Assembly: GCA_015179125.1 (NCBI GenBank)
Contig: WHVA01000120.1
Coordinates: forward strand, 124,001 to 188,000
Direction of reading: 5' to 3'
DNA: 64,000 bases
Source: Gautieria morchelliformis
Taxonomy: Eukaryota; Basidiomycota; Agaricomycetes; Gomphales; Gomphaceae
The notes beneath the pieces are model-generated. The model was not told the origin of the DNA, searched no databases, and worked only from the letters and a program-made list of their open reading frames with translations. Positions 33,446 to 43,599 of the stretch are shown in pieces; the first letter of the stretch is position 1, and every line of letters starts with the position of its first letter. A program made the translations under genes and the position numbers.

Positions 33446-33683
33446 TAATGTAAAAGTGCTATACACACAGAGATAAGTGTCCTGTAGCTTTAGGCATAAT
33501 ACGGTAGGTACCTCAGTGAACGGGTGCTTCACTGAGGTACATCTGACTACGAGTCTGATCTATATACTAGCTTCGGTCATTCAAGACCGAAGCTATTAAC
33601 ATTCTCCCTACCCTGATTGTCCGGTCGCGCCGTGCGCAGCCCTGCTGCGTTCTACGCTTACCCATCGTACGCAAACTCCAACA
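33446..33683 (-). repeat. Copia 1 3' LTR
   Basis: Minus-strand start TGTTGGAGTTTGCG immediately follows a polypurine tract of seven G (33684-33690). It contains the 13-bp stem GTACCTCAGTGAA..TTCACTGAGGTAC (33508-33540) and a second stem AGCTTCGGTC..GACCGAAGCT. The outer boundary has diverged and is approximate. Confidence 0.85.
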
Positions 33684-33690
33684 CCCCCCC

Positions 33691-34122
33691 TTAAGCCGAA
33701 CGTGGCCCAATGAGGGCATTCAGATGTAGGACCTTGTGGCGCAGGAGGGCTTTGGTGAATATGTCGGTCTGTTTGAGCTCCCAGTCATTTCTGACTGCTA
33801 TGGCAACGATGACGCGGATGGTGGAAAGCTTAGCTGTGGGTGAGAAAGTCTCGTTGTAGTCTATTCCCTCGCTCTGGGAAAACCCTTGCACAACGAGCCG
33901 TGTCTTGTGCGCTACGACTTTGCCTTCCGCGTCGAACTTGTGGTGAAAAACCAACCTACCACCGACAATGTTCGCCCCTTTCAGAGGCTCTACCAGGTCC
34001 CACCTCCCCAAAGTTGCGTGCTGGTCCAGTTCCCATCTTATAGACACGTCCCACTGGGGCCAGTCTTCGTGCGAGCACGCGTCCTTCAGGTTCATGGGAT
34101 CGGCCCCTACTTTGTGCGCCAT
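33691..34122 (-). pseudogene. Copia 1 RT start fused to pol C-terminus
   Basis: The frame opens with the copia RT entry region (LVEPLKGANIVGGRLVFHHKF, GIDYNETFSPTAKLSTIRVI) and reaches NDWELKQTD. It then jumps to IFTKALLRHKVLHLNALIG, which is the extreme C-terminus of copia pol (D..TKAL). About 1.2 kb of RT and RNase H is missing. The joint falls in the shared word coding for TD/DI, which suggests a microhomology deletion. The stop TAA (33691-33693) abuts the polypurine tract. Confidence 0.85.
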
Positions 34123-35959
34123 CAGTGACTTGACAAGTCAGTGTGTCAATGTCCTCCCCTAGCTCCTCCCCTAGCTCCTCCAGTGCCGCCATGCCTGAGT
34201 TCTCGGTGGGCAGGGGTAACCCTCGAGGGTATACCGGTGTGTTCGCATGTCCTGTGCTGCTGCCGGTCCCCTCGGTGATCCCACGGACATACACGGATGG
34301 TTTCCGTGCACTGTGGCCCCTCCCCTGTGGCTGCTCTGCTGGAGGGTCCAGGGCTTCAAGTCCTTCCAGTGGGTCGATCCTGGCGGGGTCTGGTGCTGGT
34401 GGTGTGGCTGGGGGTCCGTTGGGGTAGTCACCACTGGTGCTCTGACTGTCACGGGTGGTGGACTCCCCCTCAGTCTGGGCGTCAGTGGTGATAATGACCG
34501 GCCCGTCGAACGTCACGTTGCGCTCCACCGTGACACGGTGTTTTCCGGGCCAGTAGACCCTGTGCCCCTTACTTTCGTTGCTATAGCCCACCCACCTTCC
34601 CTCCTCCGCCTTAGGCTCGAGCTTTCCGCAGTCCTCTTTGAGGATGAACACCCTGGTTCCCCATTCCAGGAGGTCGCTGAGATCAGGTCTCGCGCTGTGC
34701 ACGACCTCGTACGGTGTTTTACTGTCGAGTGCACGCCTAGAGGTCTTGTTTTTCAGCCAGACCGCGTGTTGGATGGACTCGGTCCATAGGAACTTCGGTA
34801 GTGCAGCAGTGATATGCATCACCCGTGTGTGCTTGAGCAGCGTCTGGTTCAGAAGCTCAGACATGCCGTTCTCTTCCAGCATGTCGTGCACAGTAAGGCT
34901 TCTCACAGTTCCCTTCGACTTTAGGTGAGCCGTGAACTCATCGGAGCGGTACTCACCCCCTCGGTTGGTTTGCAATTGTTTGACCTTAGCGTTATGCTGG
35001 GCCTCCACCCAGGCTTCATATTGCCAGTAGCGACCAAAAGTGTCGCTCTTCTTCGCTATGGTCTCCAGGTACATCCACCGGCTGTAGTCATCGGTGAAGC
35101 TTACGAAATATTCCTTGCCATCGTAACTTTGGGGGTTCGTGGGCCCCCATATGTCCAAATGGACTTTTTCACATGTGGCACGCGGTCCCTCCCGCTTCTG
35201 CGGGATGGGCTTGCATGTTGGCTTTGCCTGTGCAGATGCAGTGCAAAAACCAGGCTGGCTCGACATATCAACATCAAGTCCCGTTATAATGCTGTCCTGG
35301 ACTAGCTTCCAGGCGGCCTGTGGGGAAATGTGCCCCATCCAGCGATGCAGATCGTCCAGCGTAAGTGGCTTCCACACTGCGTTTGCCATCGCCACTGTTG
35401 ACCTGTGCTCTACCTTGTAGAGCCCGTTTGAGAGCGGAACCTGCCCAAGCAGTGTTCCTTGTGCATCTCGAATCAAACACTTCTGGTCCTTCAGCAGGAC
35501 TGAGAAACCGGCCGCATCACAGCACATTAGGGAAATTAAGGTAAAGCCAAGGTCGGGGCAGTATAGCATGTCCTTCAGGGTAACGTGCATGGTTGCTTTG
35601 CCGTTGGGTATACTGATTTTCAAGTTCCCGATACCTGTAGCTTGAAAAAGGGTCTTGTCCACGGCATTGATTGTGCGTGGTGCAATCTCTTTGAAGGTGA
35701 GGAAGCGGTGCCTGCTCGGCAACATGTGACCTGACACGCCCAAGTCGTAGACGTCAACTTCCCGTCCTGTCGGTGTACTCGATCCCAGCGCGACTGTAGT
35801 CCCAGCGAATGTTGTGGTGAACGCAAACTCCTCGCTCTCTGTTGCCACGTTCGCTGACCCACCTCCTTTCTTATCTTCATCCTTTTTGTCCTTCTTCTTA
35901 GCTTTAGAACGGCAATCCGCCTTCATGTGGCCCTTTTTGCCACATTCCCAGCATTCCAT
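33956..35959 (-). pseudogene. Copia 1 zinc knuckle, protease and integrase
   Basis: MECWECGKKGHMKADC is an intact CX2CX4HX4C knuckle at the start. The protease block reads VDVYDLGVSGHM, where the usual D-S-G is D-L-G, probably inactive. GAG-pre-integrase (LHRWMGHISPQAAWKLV..FCTASAQAK) precedes the integrase core (HLDIWGP, FTDDYSRWMYLE, NRGGEYRSDEF). Relatives have NG.AE at SELLNQTL. A frame change near 34070 separates it from the RT part, and a TGA at 36071-36073 separates it from Gag in the same frame. Confidence 0.85.
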
Positions 35960-36070
35960 GTCGGTCTTCGTGGTGCTGGAGGTGTTGCCGCGTGTCTGGG
36001 GCTTCCCGCGTGCTTTTGCTGCGACGAGGGCATTCTCACTCGCCTTCAGCTGGCGCTCCTCGATGCTAAG

Positions 36071-36739
36071 TCATTCAAACTCGTCGATCAGCGTGCTAAC
36101 CACCTGGTCTGGCTCCAGCGTGGCCTTCGCATGTGCCGTGGACATCATTATCACGCTAATGAGTGGGCGGTACGACTTAGGGAGCGAGCCGAGGATGATG
36201 GTGACCAGATCATCATTGGTGAGTCCAGCATTCATTCCTGCGAGTTGCTCCTGCATCTTCATGATAGACTCCAGGTGCATGCGGACGTTCGACTCATCTT
36301 TGCACTTCAACTCGTACATGCAACGCCGCATGTCAACCTTAACAGTAAGTGCTTTTGGCTCGTGCTTGACGCACACAGCTTCCCAGACCTCCTTCGCGGT
36401 GCTCAGGTTCCAGACTTCGATGAGGACACTGTCTGGGACCATGGTGAATATCTGGGCCATAATTGTGGCCTCACGCTGGTTGTAGTCGTCCCATCGCTTC
36501 TCTATCGCATCCATCTCCTCCTCCTCCTTGTCCGTCAGTATGTGGCTGCTGGGGTATGTAGGGACCAGAGGGGGAACCCTGGATGTCCCTTCGAGGTGTT
36601 GTTTTGCCCCCCGGGTCGACACCAGCATGACTAATGTCTGACTCTTCCAGGTGACCCAGTTTGTGCCGTCTCGGGCAAGTTTAGGGATGGCGAATGCCTT
36701 CGAGGTGGAGGTGGATGCAACAGGCTCTGTGGGGCCCAT
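36071..36739 (-). pseudogene. Copia 1 Gag
   Basis: A 222-codon frame starting MGPTEPVAST, with the UBN2-type copia Gag pattern: LARDGTNWVTWKSQTL near residue 25, REATIMAQIFTMVPDSVL, AKEVWEAV, MRRCMYELKCKDESNVRMHL and LVTIILGSLPKSYRPLIS. Gag coats the RNA to form the particle. The ATG lies inside the tRNA primer-binding site (see findings). It ends at a TGA in frame with the downstream knuckle, likely a decayed Arg codon. Confidence 0.9.
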
Positions 36740-36743
36740 AACC

Positions 36744-37183
36744 TGTTGCTAGATACGTGCAGTAGTCTAATGTAAAAGTGCTATACACACAGAGATAAGT
36801 GTCCTGTAGCTTTAGGCATAATATGGTATGTACCTCAGTGAACGGGTGCTTCACTGAGGTACATCTGACTACGAGTCTGATCTATATACTAGCTTCGGTC
36901 ATTCAAGACCGAAGCTATTAACATTCTCCCTACTCTGATTGTGGTAGCAACTCAGTAGATATACACACAGAGATAAGTGTCCTGTAGCTTTAGGCATAAT
37001 ACGGTACGTACCTCAGTGAATGGGTGCTTCACTGAGGTACATCTGACTACGAGTCTGATCTATATACTAGCTTCGGTCATTCAAGACTGAAGCTATTAAC
37101 ATTCTCCCTACTCTGATTGTCCGGTCGTGCGGTGCACGGCCCTGCTGCATTCTACGCTTGCCCATCGTACGCAAACTCCAACA
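36744..37183 (-). repeat. Copia 1 5' LTR with internal duplication
   Basis: On the plus strand it runs from TGTTGCTAGATACG (next to the primer site) to AACTCCAACA. A block of about 170 bp (36783-36941) is repeated at 36959-37140, so hairpins GTACCTCAGTGAA..TTCACTGAGGTAC occur twice (36830-36862 and 37008-37040). It could also be one LTR joined to a fragment of another. Confidence 0.8.
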
Positions 37184-37756
37184 GAGGGAGAATTTTTTTC
37201 TGCGCTGAATGATGGATCTAATGACGTATGTATTGTATTTTTTATTACATAATCCTGTTGTACTGTAACCGCATGACCGGCTCAATAATGCGTCATGGCG
37301 CCCTTTGAGCCGAGCCATTTTTGGCGCTTGTAACGCGTCACGGTGGCTTCTGAGCCTTCATCCAATCGATTGCGTCACGGTATAGGGTGTACTTAATAGC
37401 TGCTCTACAGTGGCTTTTATGTGATGCTCCATCCAGAACAAATTGCTGTAGAGCTGATTAAGTTGTCTTTTGTACATCCCCTTGCCTCCCAACCCATCTT
37501 CGGCCTCGGTCTGTCTGAGCCATTTTGGGTGTGTCACGCATCACATGGACCCTTGAGCCATTGCAGAACTTCCGGGCTACCGGGAAACGGTCTATGGACC
37601 TCGGTCTATAGACTAGACCCACACCATATGCACCCACAGCAATCACTTGCCATATCCAGATCTGGAATAAGTATAAATAACAAAATAACCAAAGTAAAGA
37701 AACTAAACAAAATAACGGTAAATAATAATAGACCTACTGTATAGTTCTGCCACAAA

Positions 37757-38045
37757 AAGAAAATTTTATTGTCCCTTCACAACAGCATGCTATCCCACCG
37801 CTGCCACTGCCACCCTCCCCACCGTTGCCTCTGGAGACATGGGAGTCCAGTGCAGACTATGGACATCAAACCTTCGCAGCCTCTGATGAAGATATTCAGA
37901 AAGTGGTATCACAAGGAAAAGGGAAAGGAAAGGCGAAGGCCATAGGGAAAGGAAAATGGCAAGAGGGACATGTGAAGGAGGAACCAGAAGAAAAACCATA
38001 CCGAGTGCTAATCCAGGATGGCCAGGAAATTCTTATCGTTGATTA
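37757..38045 (+). pseudogene. Unrecognised C-terminal gene fragment
   Basis: A proline-rich stretch (PPLPLPPSPPLP) leads into WESSADYGHQTFAASDEDIQ, a Lys/Gly tract (GKGKGKAKAIGKGK) and a C-terminus EKPYRVLIQDGQEILIVD at 38043. It looks like the end of a real protein, not noise, but I cannot name it. It may be a third captured fragment in the TIR segment. Confidence 0.4.
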
Positions 38046-38193
38046 ATTAGCACTTCCAGGTGGATTCATAGATAGATAGATATACACCGGCATTGAATAG
38101 ACTAATGGCATGCACACCCTTACAAAACAATCATGAATTGTATAAAGTCACAAATTGAACCTGCTAGATATCTACTAATGCCATTATCTAGGT

Positions 38194-38715
38194 TCAAAGC
38201 TTGGACACGGGCGGCAGCACGCCGTACGCGTCGCACGTGAGGAACTCGATCAGGTCCCGCAGCGCATGTTCTCGGTGATGCTCACGTCGTCGTAGTCCGG
38301 CGCGACGTGGGGCTGTACACGACCTTCTCAAGGATGGACCCGAAGCGGATCGCCTCGAAGATCTCGGGCTCCTTCTCGTGCGAGAGGTTGATGCACTTGG
38401 TGTGGCACCCGCCCTCGATGTTGAAGACGCCCGTGTCGGACCAGACGTGCTCGTCGTCGCCGATGAGCTGCCGGCGCGGGTCTGCGGAGAGGGTGCTGCG
38501 GGGGGTGGGCGGGACGCTACGCGGAGGAGGGAAACGGGCACTCACATCTTCCCTGTGCCAGAGAGACCGAAGAAGAGGGTGACGTCGCCGTTGGCGGACA
38601 AGTGGAGGGACAGCTGGCCGAACTTGATGGGCTGGAGGTAGTGCATGATGGAGAAGATGCGGCTAATAGCGGCCCTGGCACCCTTCAGGGCTTCCCAGAA
38701 ACTTGCGGAACACGA
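38194..38715 (-). pseudogene. Phosphoenolpyruvate carboxykinase (ATP) gene fragment
   Basis: Minus-strand exons give [19 protein letters not shown], the kinase loop [11 protein letters not shown], an intron of about 50 bp (GT..CGCAG, near 38495-38545), then [35 protein letters not shown] and [19 protein letters not shown]. These are the ATP-dependent PEPCK nucleotide and metal site motifs. The sequence then skips from VSITENMRC to FLTCDAYGVLPPVSKL, losing about 20-30 residues, and stops at 38194. Both the N-terminal half and the C-terminus are missing. In the intact enzyme this makes PEP from oxaloacetate in gluconeogenesis; this piece cannot. Confidence 0.85.
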
Positions 38716-40110
38716 GAGGTCGTGTTCTGTCCTGTACAGAGACAACCTTCTCGTGGTGCGAAGAGAGGGCGAGAGCGGCATAGAGAGTGCAGTAGAGAAC
38801 GCATCCCGGAGCATAAGATAAGAGCATTACTGCTCAGGCGCAATCGAATGGGTGAGGCATGCGAAATCAACACACTGTCAAGATTGGTTTTCAGGTGTTA
38901 ATATCGTGTATTAGTGAACACAGTGAATGCCCGAATAACTTGTGCGAATAAGTATGCCATTCGGCGAATAGGTGAACCAATGAATGTTCACAAGGTAAGA
39001 GGGTTTGCCTAAACAGGGCTTACCCTATCTACAGTCATAGTGAAATAGCTTGTGGTTCTTCACGATGTAACGTGCAAGATCTCACGGAAGGGCTGTCTAA
39101 GTCTCGACAATCCCTTCGCCAACAGGACAGAAAATGGTTCGAAGGCTAAGGTAACGAAGATGAAGTATGAGAACTCACCAGTGATGCCTAAGTCCTCTGT
39201 TGGTTGAAGATAGAAATCTCCAAGAGAAGGCTTAAGATGACGATCACAGCAAGGTCAAGTTTGCACAAGATGGATGACGTAGGATAATTGAACTGGGAAA
39301 TATACATGCGAATGTAAACTACTTATATTGAATGCTCGTAAGGTATCAGCGAATAGGAAAGAGGCCGTCACAAGTCAGGGTTGGATAGGGGTGCGCAGTC
39401 CTGATACAACATAGATGAAATAAACATACAATAGAATGTGAGAAGAGGGAGAACATGAAACGACGGAGAGTATAGGTGGCGAAGGCACTTATGGACAAAA
39501 CCATGTCTTGGGACCCGCATACATGCTACCCTGCACGGACTCTTGGTCTACTGGGTTGATCCTGCACGACCTATGGAAGGGATGTCCTGCGAACACACTT
39601 TGACCATACAAACGCCCAATGGGGTTGGATTAAGAAGACGATGGTGTTAACGATGAACCATCATACCGGGTGAATGGTATCGATCGTATTTGATGGTGTG
39701 CCTGCTGGTGAATGATGCGAGCAGCGAATGGCCGTTCGGCGAAATGCAAGGAAGGGCGAACAGAGGTGACATAGAGGAGGAGAGGTCGAGGTGGAGGGTG
39801 AAGCCGAGCGAACACTGGGGGGGAGTAGCGAAAGGGAAAATGGGGATACCAAGGTGCAGGAAACACGCAGGTCATGACAATCCAATTATCAGGACACCAT
39901 CGGAAGAGGGTCGAGCAGAGGAGGTGGTAGACCCAGTGATGACTGCCAAGTCAGTCCAAAGATGTCGATCGTGCGTTTGACGGCGTGGCGATGGTAACTG
40001 GCGCGAACAGCGAGCATCGGTTGCCAAACATGACAATGGCGATCGGAACGAACACGGAAATGGGGTGAGAAATGGCAGGACAGAGCACCTGAGTATGAGG
40101 AATAAACGTG
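38716..40110. other. Middle of the TIR segment, nothing firm
   Basis: No recognised gene. Words like CGAATAGGTGAAC and GGCGAATAGG recur near 38930-38980 and 39350. Upstream PEPCK exon-like text may continue to about 38870. No transposase motif was seen on either strand. Confidence 0.4.
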
Positions 40111-40111
40111 T

Positions 40112-40701
40112 CATGACACACACCTTATACGGCATAAGATGTCCAAGTCCAATCTGCTCACGACATGCTTCTGATCCATCCTCCACATCGCCTCACTCGC
40201 TCTATCTTCTGCCTCGCTCTCGAAATCCCCAAACCACCCCATAACCTGTCTGACTACGCCCCTCCTCAACTCCATGTCGAGTTCCGATTCCAAGCAGTTC
40301 AGGAGGCGCTGCACTGGGACACGGGCTGGAGAAAGTGGTAGTCGCTGAGATATTAATGTTGTAAGGAGGGCTTAGAGGATGTGTGTTAGGTAAGGGGTGG
40401 ATAATGGGCGGAGGTGACCTGCAGGGTGAAGTAACCCATTAATTTTGTGTTTTATATGAAAAGGTAGAAAACGAGTGGTCATGCTGGAGATATAAGTGAA
40501 GGCAAGAGTCACACCATCAATATCTAGAATATGAAATTCCCTGAATGCTGCTCTCAGCTCCACGTCACTGGCTTGAACTTCGCCACGTATCGTATCTTTC
40601 GTGTATTGCGCAGGAGGCATCAAAATTTCTGTGTGATACAACTGATGGCACAGCAAAGGGTACTCTTGCGATATTTTAATGAGGTGATCTAAGGACGACA
40701 T
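40112..40701 (-). pseudogene. Dcc1-like sister-chromatid cohesion gene fragment
   Basis: Exon 1 (40701-40515) reads YTKDTIRGEVQASDVELR and AFREFHILDIDG, the QAS..EL..AL motif and central helix of Dcc1 (DSCC1, part of the Ctf18 clamp-loader complex). A 96-bp intron (40419-40514, GT..TGCAG) joins in frame to HLRPLSTPYLTHIL, then an in-frame TAA, then LLNCLESELDMELR and VVRQVMGWFGDFE, WRMDQKHVVSRLDL. These follow family order to the winged-helix end. The N-terminal half and last exon are missing. Family assignment is by remembered pattern. Confidence 0.6.
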
Positions 40702-40912
40702 ATCTAACTACTTAGCTTATCTCAGTGGTCACGTGCCACTAAGTTATCGTTGCCGGCTCGGCGACAGCGCCCATAGCGGTCCAGGTCCAAAGGTCTATGG
40801 TCCAAGGTCCATAGACCTTTTCCCAGTAGCTCGGACGCTCTCAGCCATTGCCCCGGTGGAAGTTCCGTGTCACCCAAAATATCGTTGAGCCATTGGTCGT
40901 GCGGCTACAGTA

Positions 40913-41376
40913 TATCCACACCTGGCCTCACCTATGTTGCTAACACCCTTCTTTGTATAATTCATTTTGTTGCAGTTTGGACCTTGTCATATTTTTTTGG
41001 TGGCCCGGGCATCAACTTCTCCCGCGGGTCGCATCATGGTAGATCGACTTGGCGGCAAACTGAACTCAGTGAAGAGGCTGGCACCGGCGCCTCGCTGCAG
41101 CTGGCATGCTCATTCTCACATCCGGGCATATGCCGTACTCTGCCTACGGCTGGGAGAGAACTACTCCTGATGTCTGACTTGAGATCCGGCCGAGGGATAC
41201 ATTATTCATGTAACCATGTTCGCAGTACAAGTAATTAATCACTAAGGATGCCATGGGAAGCCTCTCACTCACAGGCCTCATTACGGGAATGAGATATACA
41301 CAATCATAGATGAGACTTACACCTTATAACCAGCAAAGAAACGTTTCCTCTCAAACGCTCTATATGTCGTCTCAAG
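40913..41376. other. P450 B downstream flank
   Basis: From about 41215 the sequence (TTCGCAGTA.., GGAAGCCTCT, GAGATACACAATCA) resembles the downstream flanks of P450 A (22025) and C (62320), so the duplication included this flank. No gene. Confidence 0.55.
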
Positions 41377-43599
41377 TTAGCCCCTTGCGGCCAAGAAGGT
41401 CTCGCGAGTCATTGTTCGTGGTTTAATTGAACATTGGAATGGGTCGGGACGACTAGAATGATGTTGATACATGAGAAGCAACAACAGAAAAAAAGTTTGG
41501 ACGCACGGAACGGCACCCGAAGAGATGGAATCATGTACAGGTATCTCCGCTCCATTGGCATCCTTGGCGGGAGATATATTGAAGACCTTGAGAATGTAAC
41601 AAGCAGCTAGATAAATCGTGTTATCGGCTAGATAACGGCCAGGGCATATTCTTATAAATAAAATGGCATGTTAGCGAGATAGTTGGGAATCTACTAAGAC
41701 CTAAATTAGTCTTACCTTCGTCCAAAACCAAACGCAGCGGACGGATCTCTGGCACCTGGCCTAAGGAAACGCTCGGGCTCGAAGTGTTCAGTATCGGGGC
41801 CGTACACAGTCTCGTCCTGGAGCATCGCCCTTTGAAGCATGCTTATTTTAGCACCTGCTACTAAGGCCCACAAAGGTGATGACCCCACCATGCATTTCCG
41901 ATGATAACACTGCCTCGGGGGATAAAGTTGTTGTTGTACACATCATCTTCCATCAACCTGTGTGCAACACCCAGCGGCACCACCGGACGCCACCTAGTCC
42001 ACAAAAATTTATCTGTCAACTCCTGGCTTTCAGAGTATCAGTTAGGGCACCTTTGTATTTCCTTGCAAACAGCATTCATATACGGAAGGCTGTCGCGGTC
42101 CTCAAAGGTAGGGAGTCGATCGGCGCCAATAACTTCGTCGAGCTCACGCTGCGCCTTGCGTTGTACATCGGGATAAAGGATCATGGCGAGGATAAACCAG
42201 GATAAAGCGATGGTAGTCTAGAGCAATGGCGTGAACGGTATACGTTACGTAACGAAAAGAGAGTGTTCGTACAGTGTCAGCTCCTCCGAGATACGCAACA
42301 GCCCCAGTGTTTCGGATGGTTTCTTCTTGTTGCGGCACATCCGCCTCTGGTAAATCAGCCATTCTTTCTAGGAGAGAAGCAGTGAAAGAGGGTGTAGCTT
42401 TCCCTTCCCTCTTTGGTTGGACTCAATTGACTGTGAACAAAGTGGTGGAAGATTAACTCACCAAAGCCTTCTTGGAAGCATCAAACGGAGCAACAGGCAT
42501 CTGTGTGACGACATGTCGCCAGATGCGGGCTTTTGTTTTGAACCCTGCCCCTGGCATCCACTCGGGTACGTATTTCACTGAAGACTAACCTGAGTCAGAC
42601 CGCCCAAACCTTGTACATTCACTATACGCACATATCGGGAGAGTATCAACGAGGAAGGTGCCGGGGATGGCCGCCGACGATGCCGCCGCCATCGCATCTT
42701 CAGCAAGTTGTATGTAAGGGTCACCAGTTGGAAGCACGTCAATGCCATAGATAATCTAAAGGCGCCACGATGGAGTCGACTCAGTGTTTTGTTCAGATGC
42801 ATATCATCTCACCTCCATGATTATAGCACCTGCGAGGTGTCGAAAATGTTGGACAAAATCATCTGGGGATTTGTGAAGTCGATAAAGAAGCTCTCTTGCT
42901 CACGTGTCAGTTAGTAGACAACGACGATACATAATTGCACTAAGAAAAACGCACGCACTTTGTACGTTTTTCCTGAATGCTGGTATATGCTGTTACGGCA
43001 GTGAGGTTGAAACTCTGATGAAACATCTTGCGGTGACGCCGCCATTTGTCTCCGTACCGCATTAACCCGAGAACCCAGCCGAATCCGATCCTATCAGATT
43101 AGCCGTGATTGGCTCAAGTATGGGGGAGACAAGCGGCAACAACGTACAAGTCATTGATCATAGGAAACTCAAAGCGATCAGAGTAAACCGACGATCGCTT
43201 CTCGAAGAGGTCTTGGGCGGTGTCAAGAGAATTTATAATTACTATGGGCTGTCTAAAGACTTTGATGTAGACAAGGTCGCCTAACAGAAAGTTAATATTT
43301 ATTCGACATTCGTTGGTATGCAATATCATGCCGTATTGTTTGGCCCAGTCGGTGTATGTCTTCCATTCGTGCTTCTTGGGGGCGTCGTAGACGTTTCCTA
43401 TAATTGGCTTCCCCGGAGGCCCTGGTGGAAGATGTGCGCCTGCGATGTATATACGAGGTCATTATCAAGTACAGGCTGGTTTGATCTGTATCCGACCTTT
43501 TGGGATGTGATTCCGTTGCGCCACGAGAAGGAAGAGAGCTGCACATATCAAACCGCCCAGAGCGATGTAGATGTTCGATGTCCAAGCTGGGAGAACCAT
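41377..43599 (-). CDS. Cytochrome P450 monooxygenase, paralogue B
   Basis: Same architecture as paralogue A. ATG at 43599 begins the membrane helix MVLPAWTSNIYIALGGLI. Then come PPGPPGKPIIGN, LFEKRSSVYSDRF, the C-helix GDKWRRHRKMFHQ-type segment, the I-helix LGGADT, KE..R, FEPERFLRPGARDPSAAFGFGRR and ICPGRYLAD, with the intron again splitting the haem loop. The tail RPDPFQCSIKPRT ends at TAA 41377. The intron positions match those of A, including the GC-AG type intron (43281-43331). It is clearly more diverged from A and C than they are from each other. No broken frame was seen. Confidence 0.87.

Larger units (their letters stand above)
33446..37183 (-). mobile_element. Ty1/copia element 1, RT deleted
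   Basis: A minus-strand copia element with LTRs at 36744-37183 (5') and about 33446-33683 (3'), primer site at 36730-36743, Gag, protease, integrase and a short remnant of RT fused directly to the C-terminus. Gag resembles that of copia 2 (51.9-61.7 kb), so they are one family. The missing RT/RNase H makes it non-autonomous. The two LTRs differ in length because the 5' LTR contains an internal partial duplication. Confidence 0.9.
37261..40912. mobile_element. Candidate TIR transposon carrying host gene fragments
   Basis: The left end (37261) TACTGTAACCGCATGACC and the right end, reversed from 40912, TACTGTAGCCGCACGACC match, followed on both sides by GGCTCAA. Outside TACTGTA the flanks diverge, giving a TA target duplication or TA-containing terminus. 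Subterminal TGAGCCATT-type words recur (near 37306, 37347, 37515 and 37552 at the left; 40846 and 40884 at the right), and both inner ends share a GGTCTATGGACCT region. No transposase was recognised inside. Instead it holds pieces of a PEP carboxykinase gene and a Dcc1-like gene, both on the minus strand and both with introns. Called by eye only. Confidence 0.6.

Noticed and set aside
35814-36634. Two long plus-strand frames (223 and 235 codons) over copia 1
   Set aside because: They are antisense shadows of Gag and the zinc-knuckle region; the minus-strand reading has clear motifs and the plus reading has none.
33446-37183. Target-site duplication for copia 1
   Set aside because: The bases outside the two LTRs do not match (left edge diverged, right flank GAGGG), so no duplication is claimed.
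37261-40912. Explaining the gene-fragment segment as two decaying genes in place
   Set aside because: Not excluded, but matching inverted ends that stop exactly at TACTGTA and fragments lacking both ends fit capture better; kept as the main alternative.
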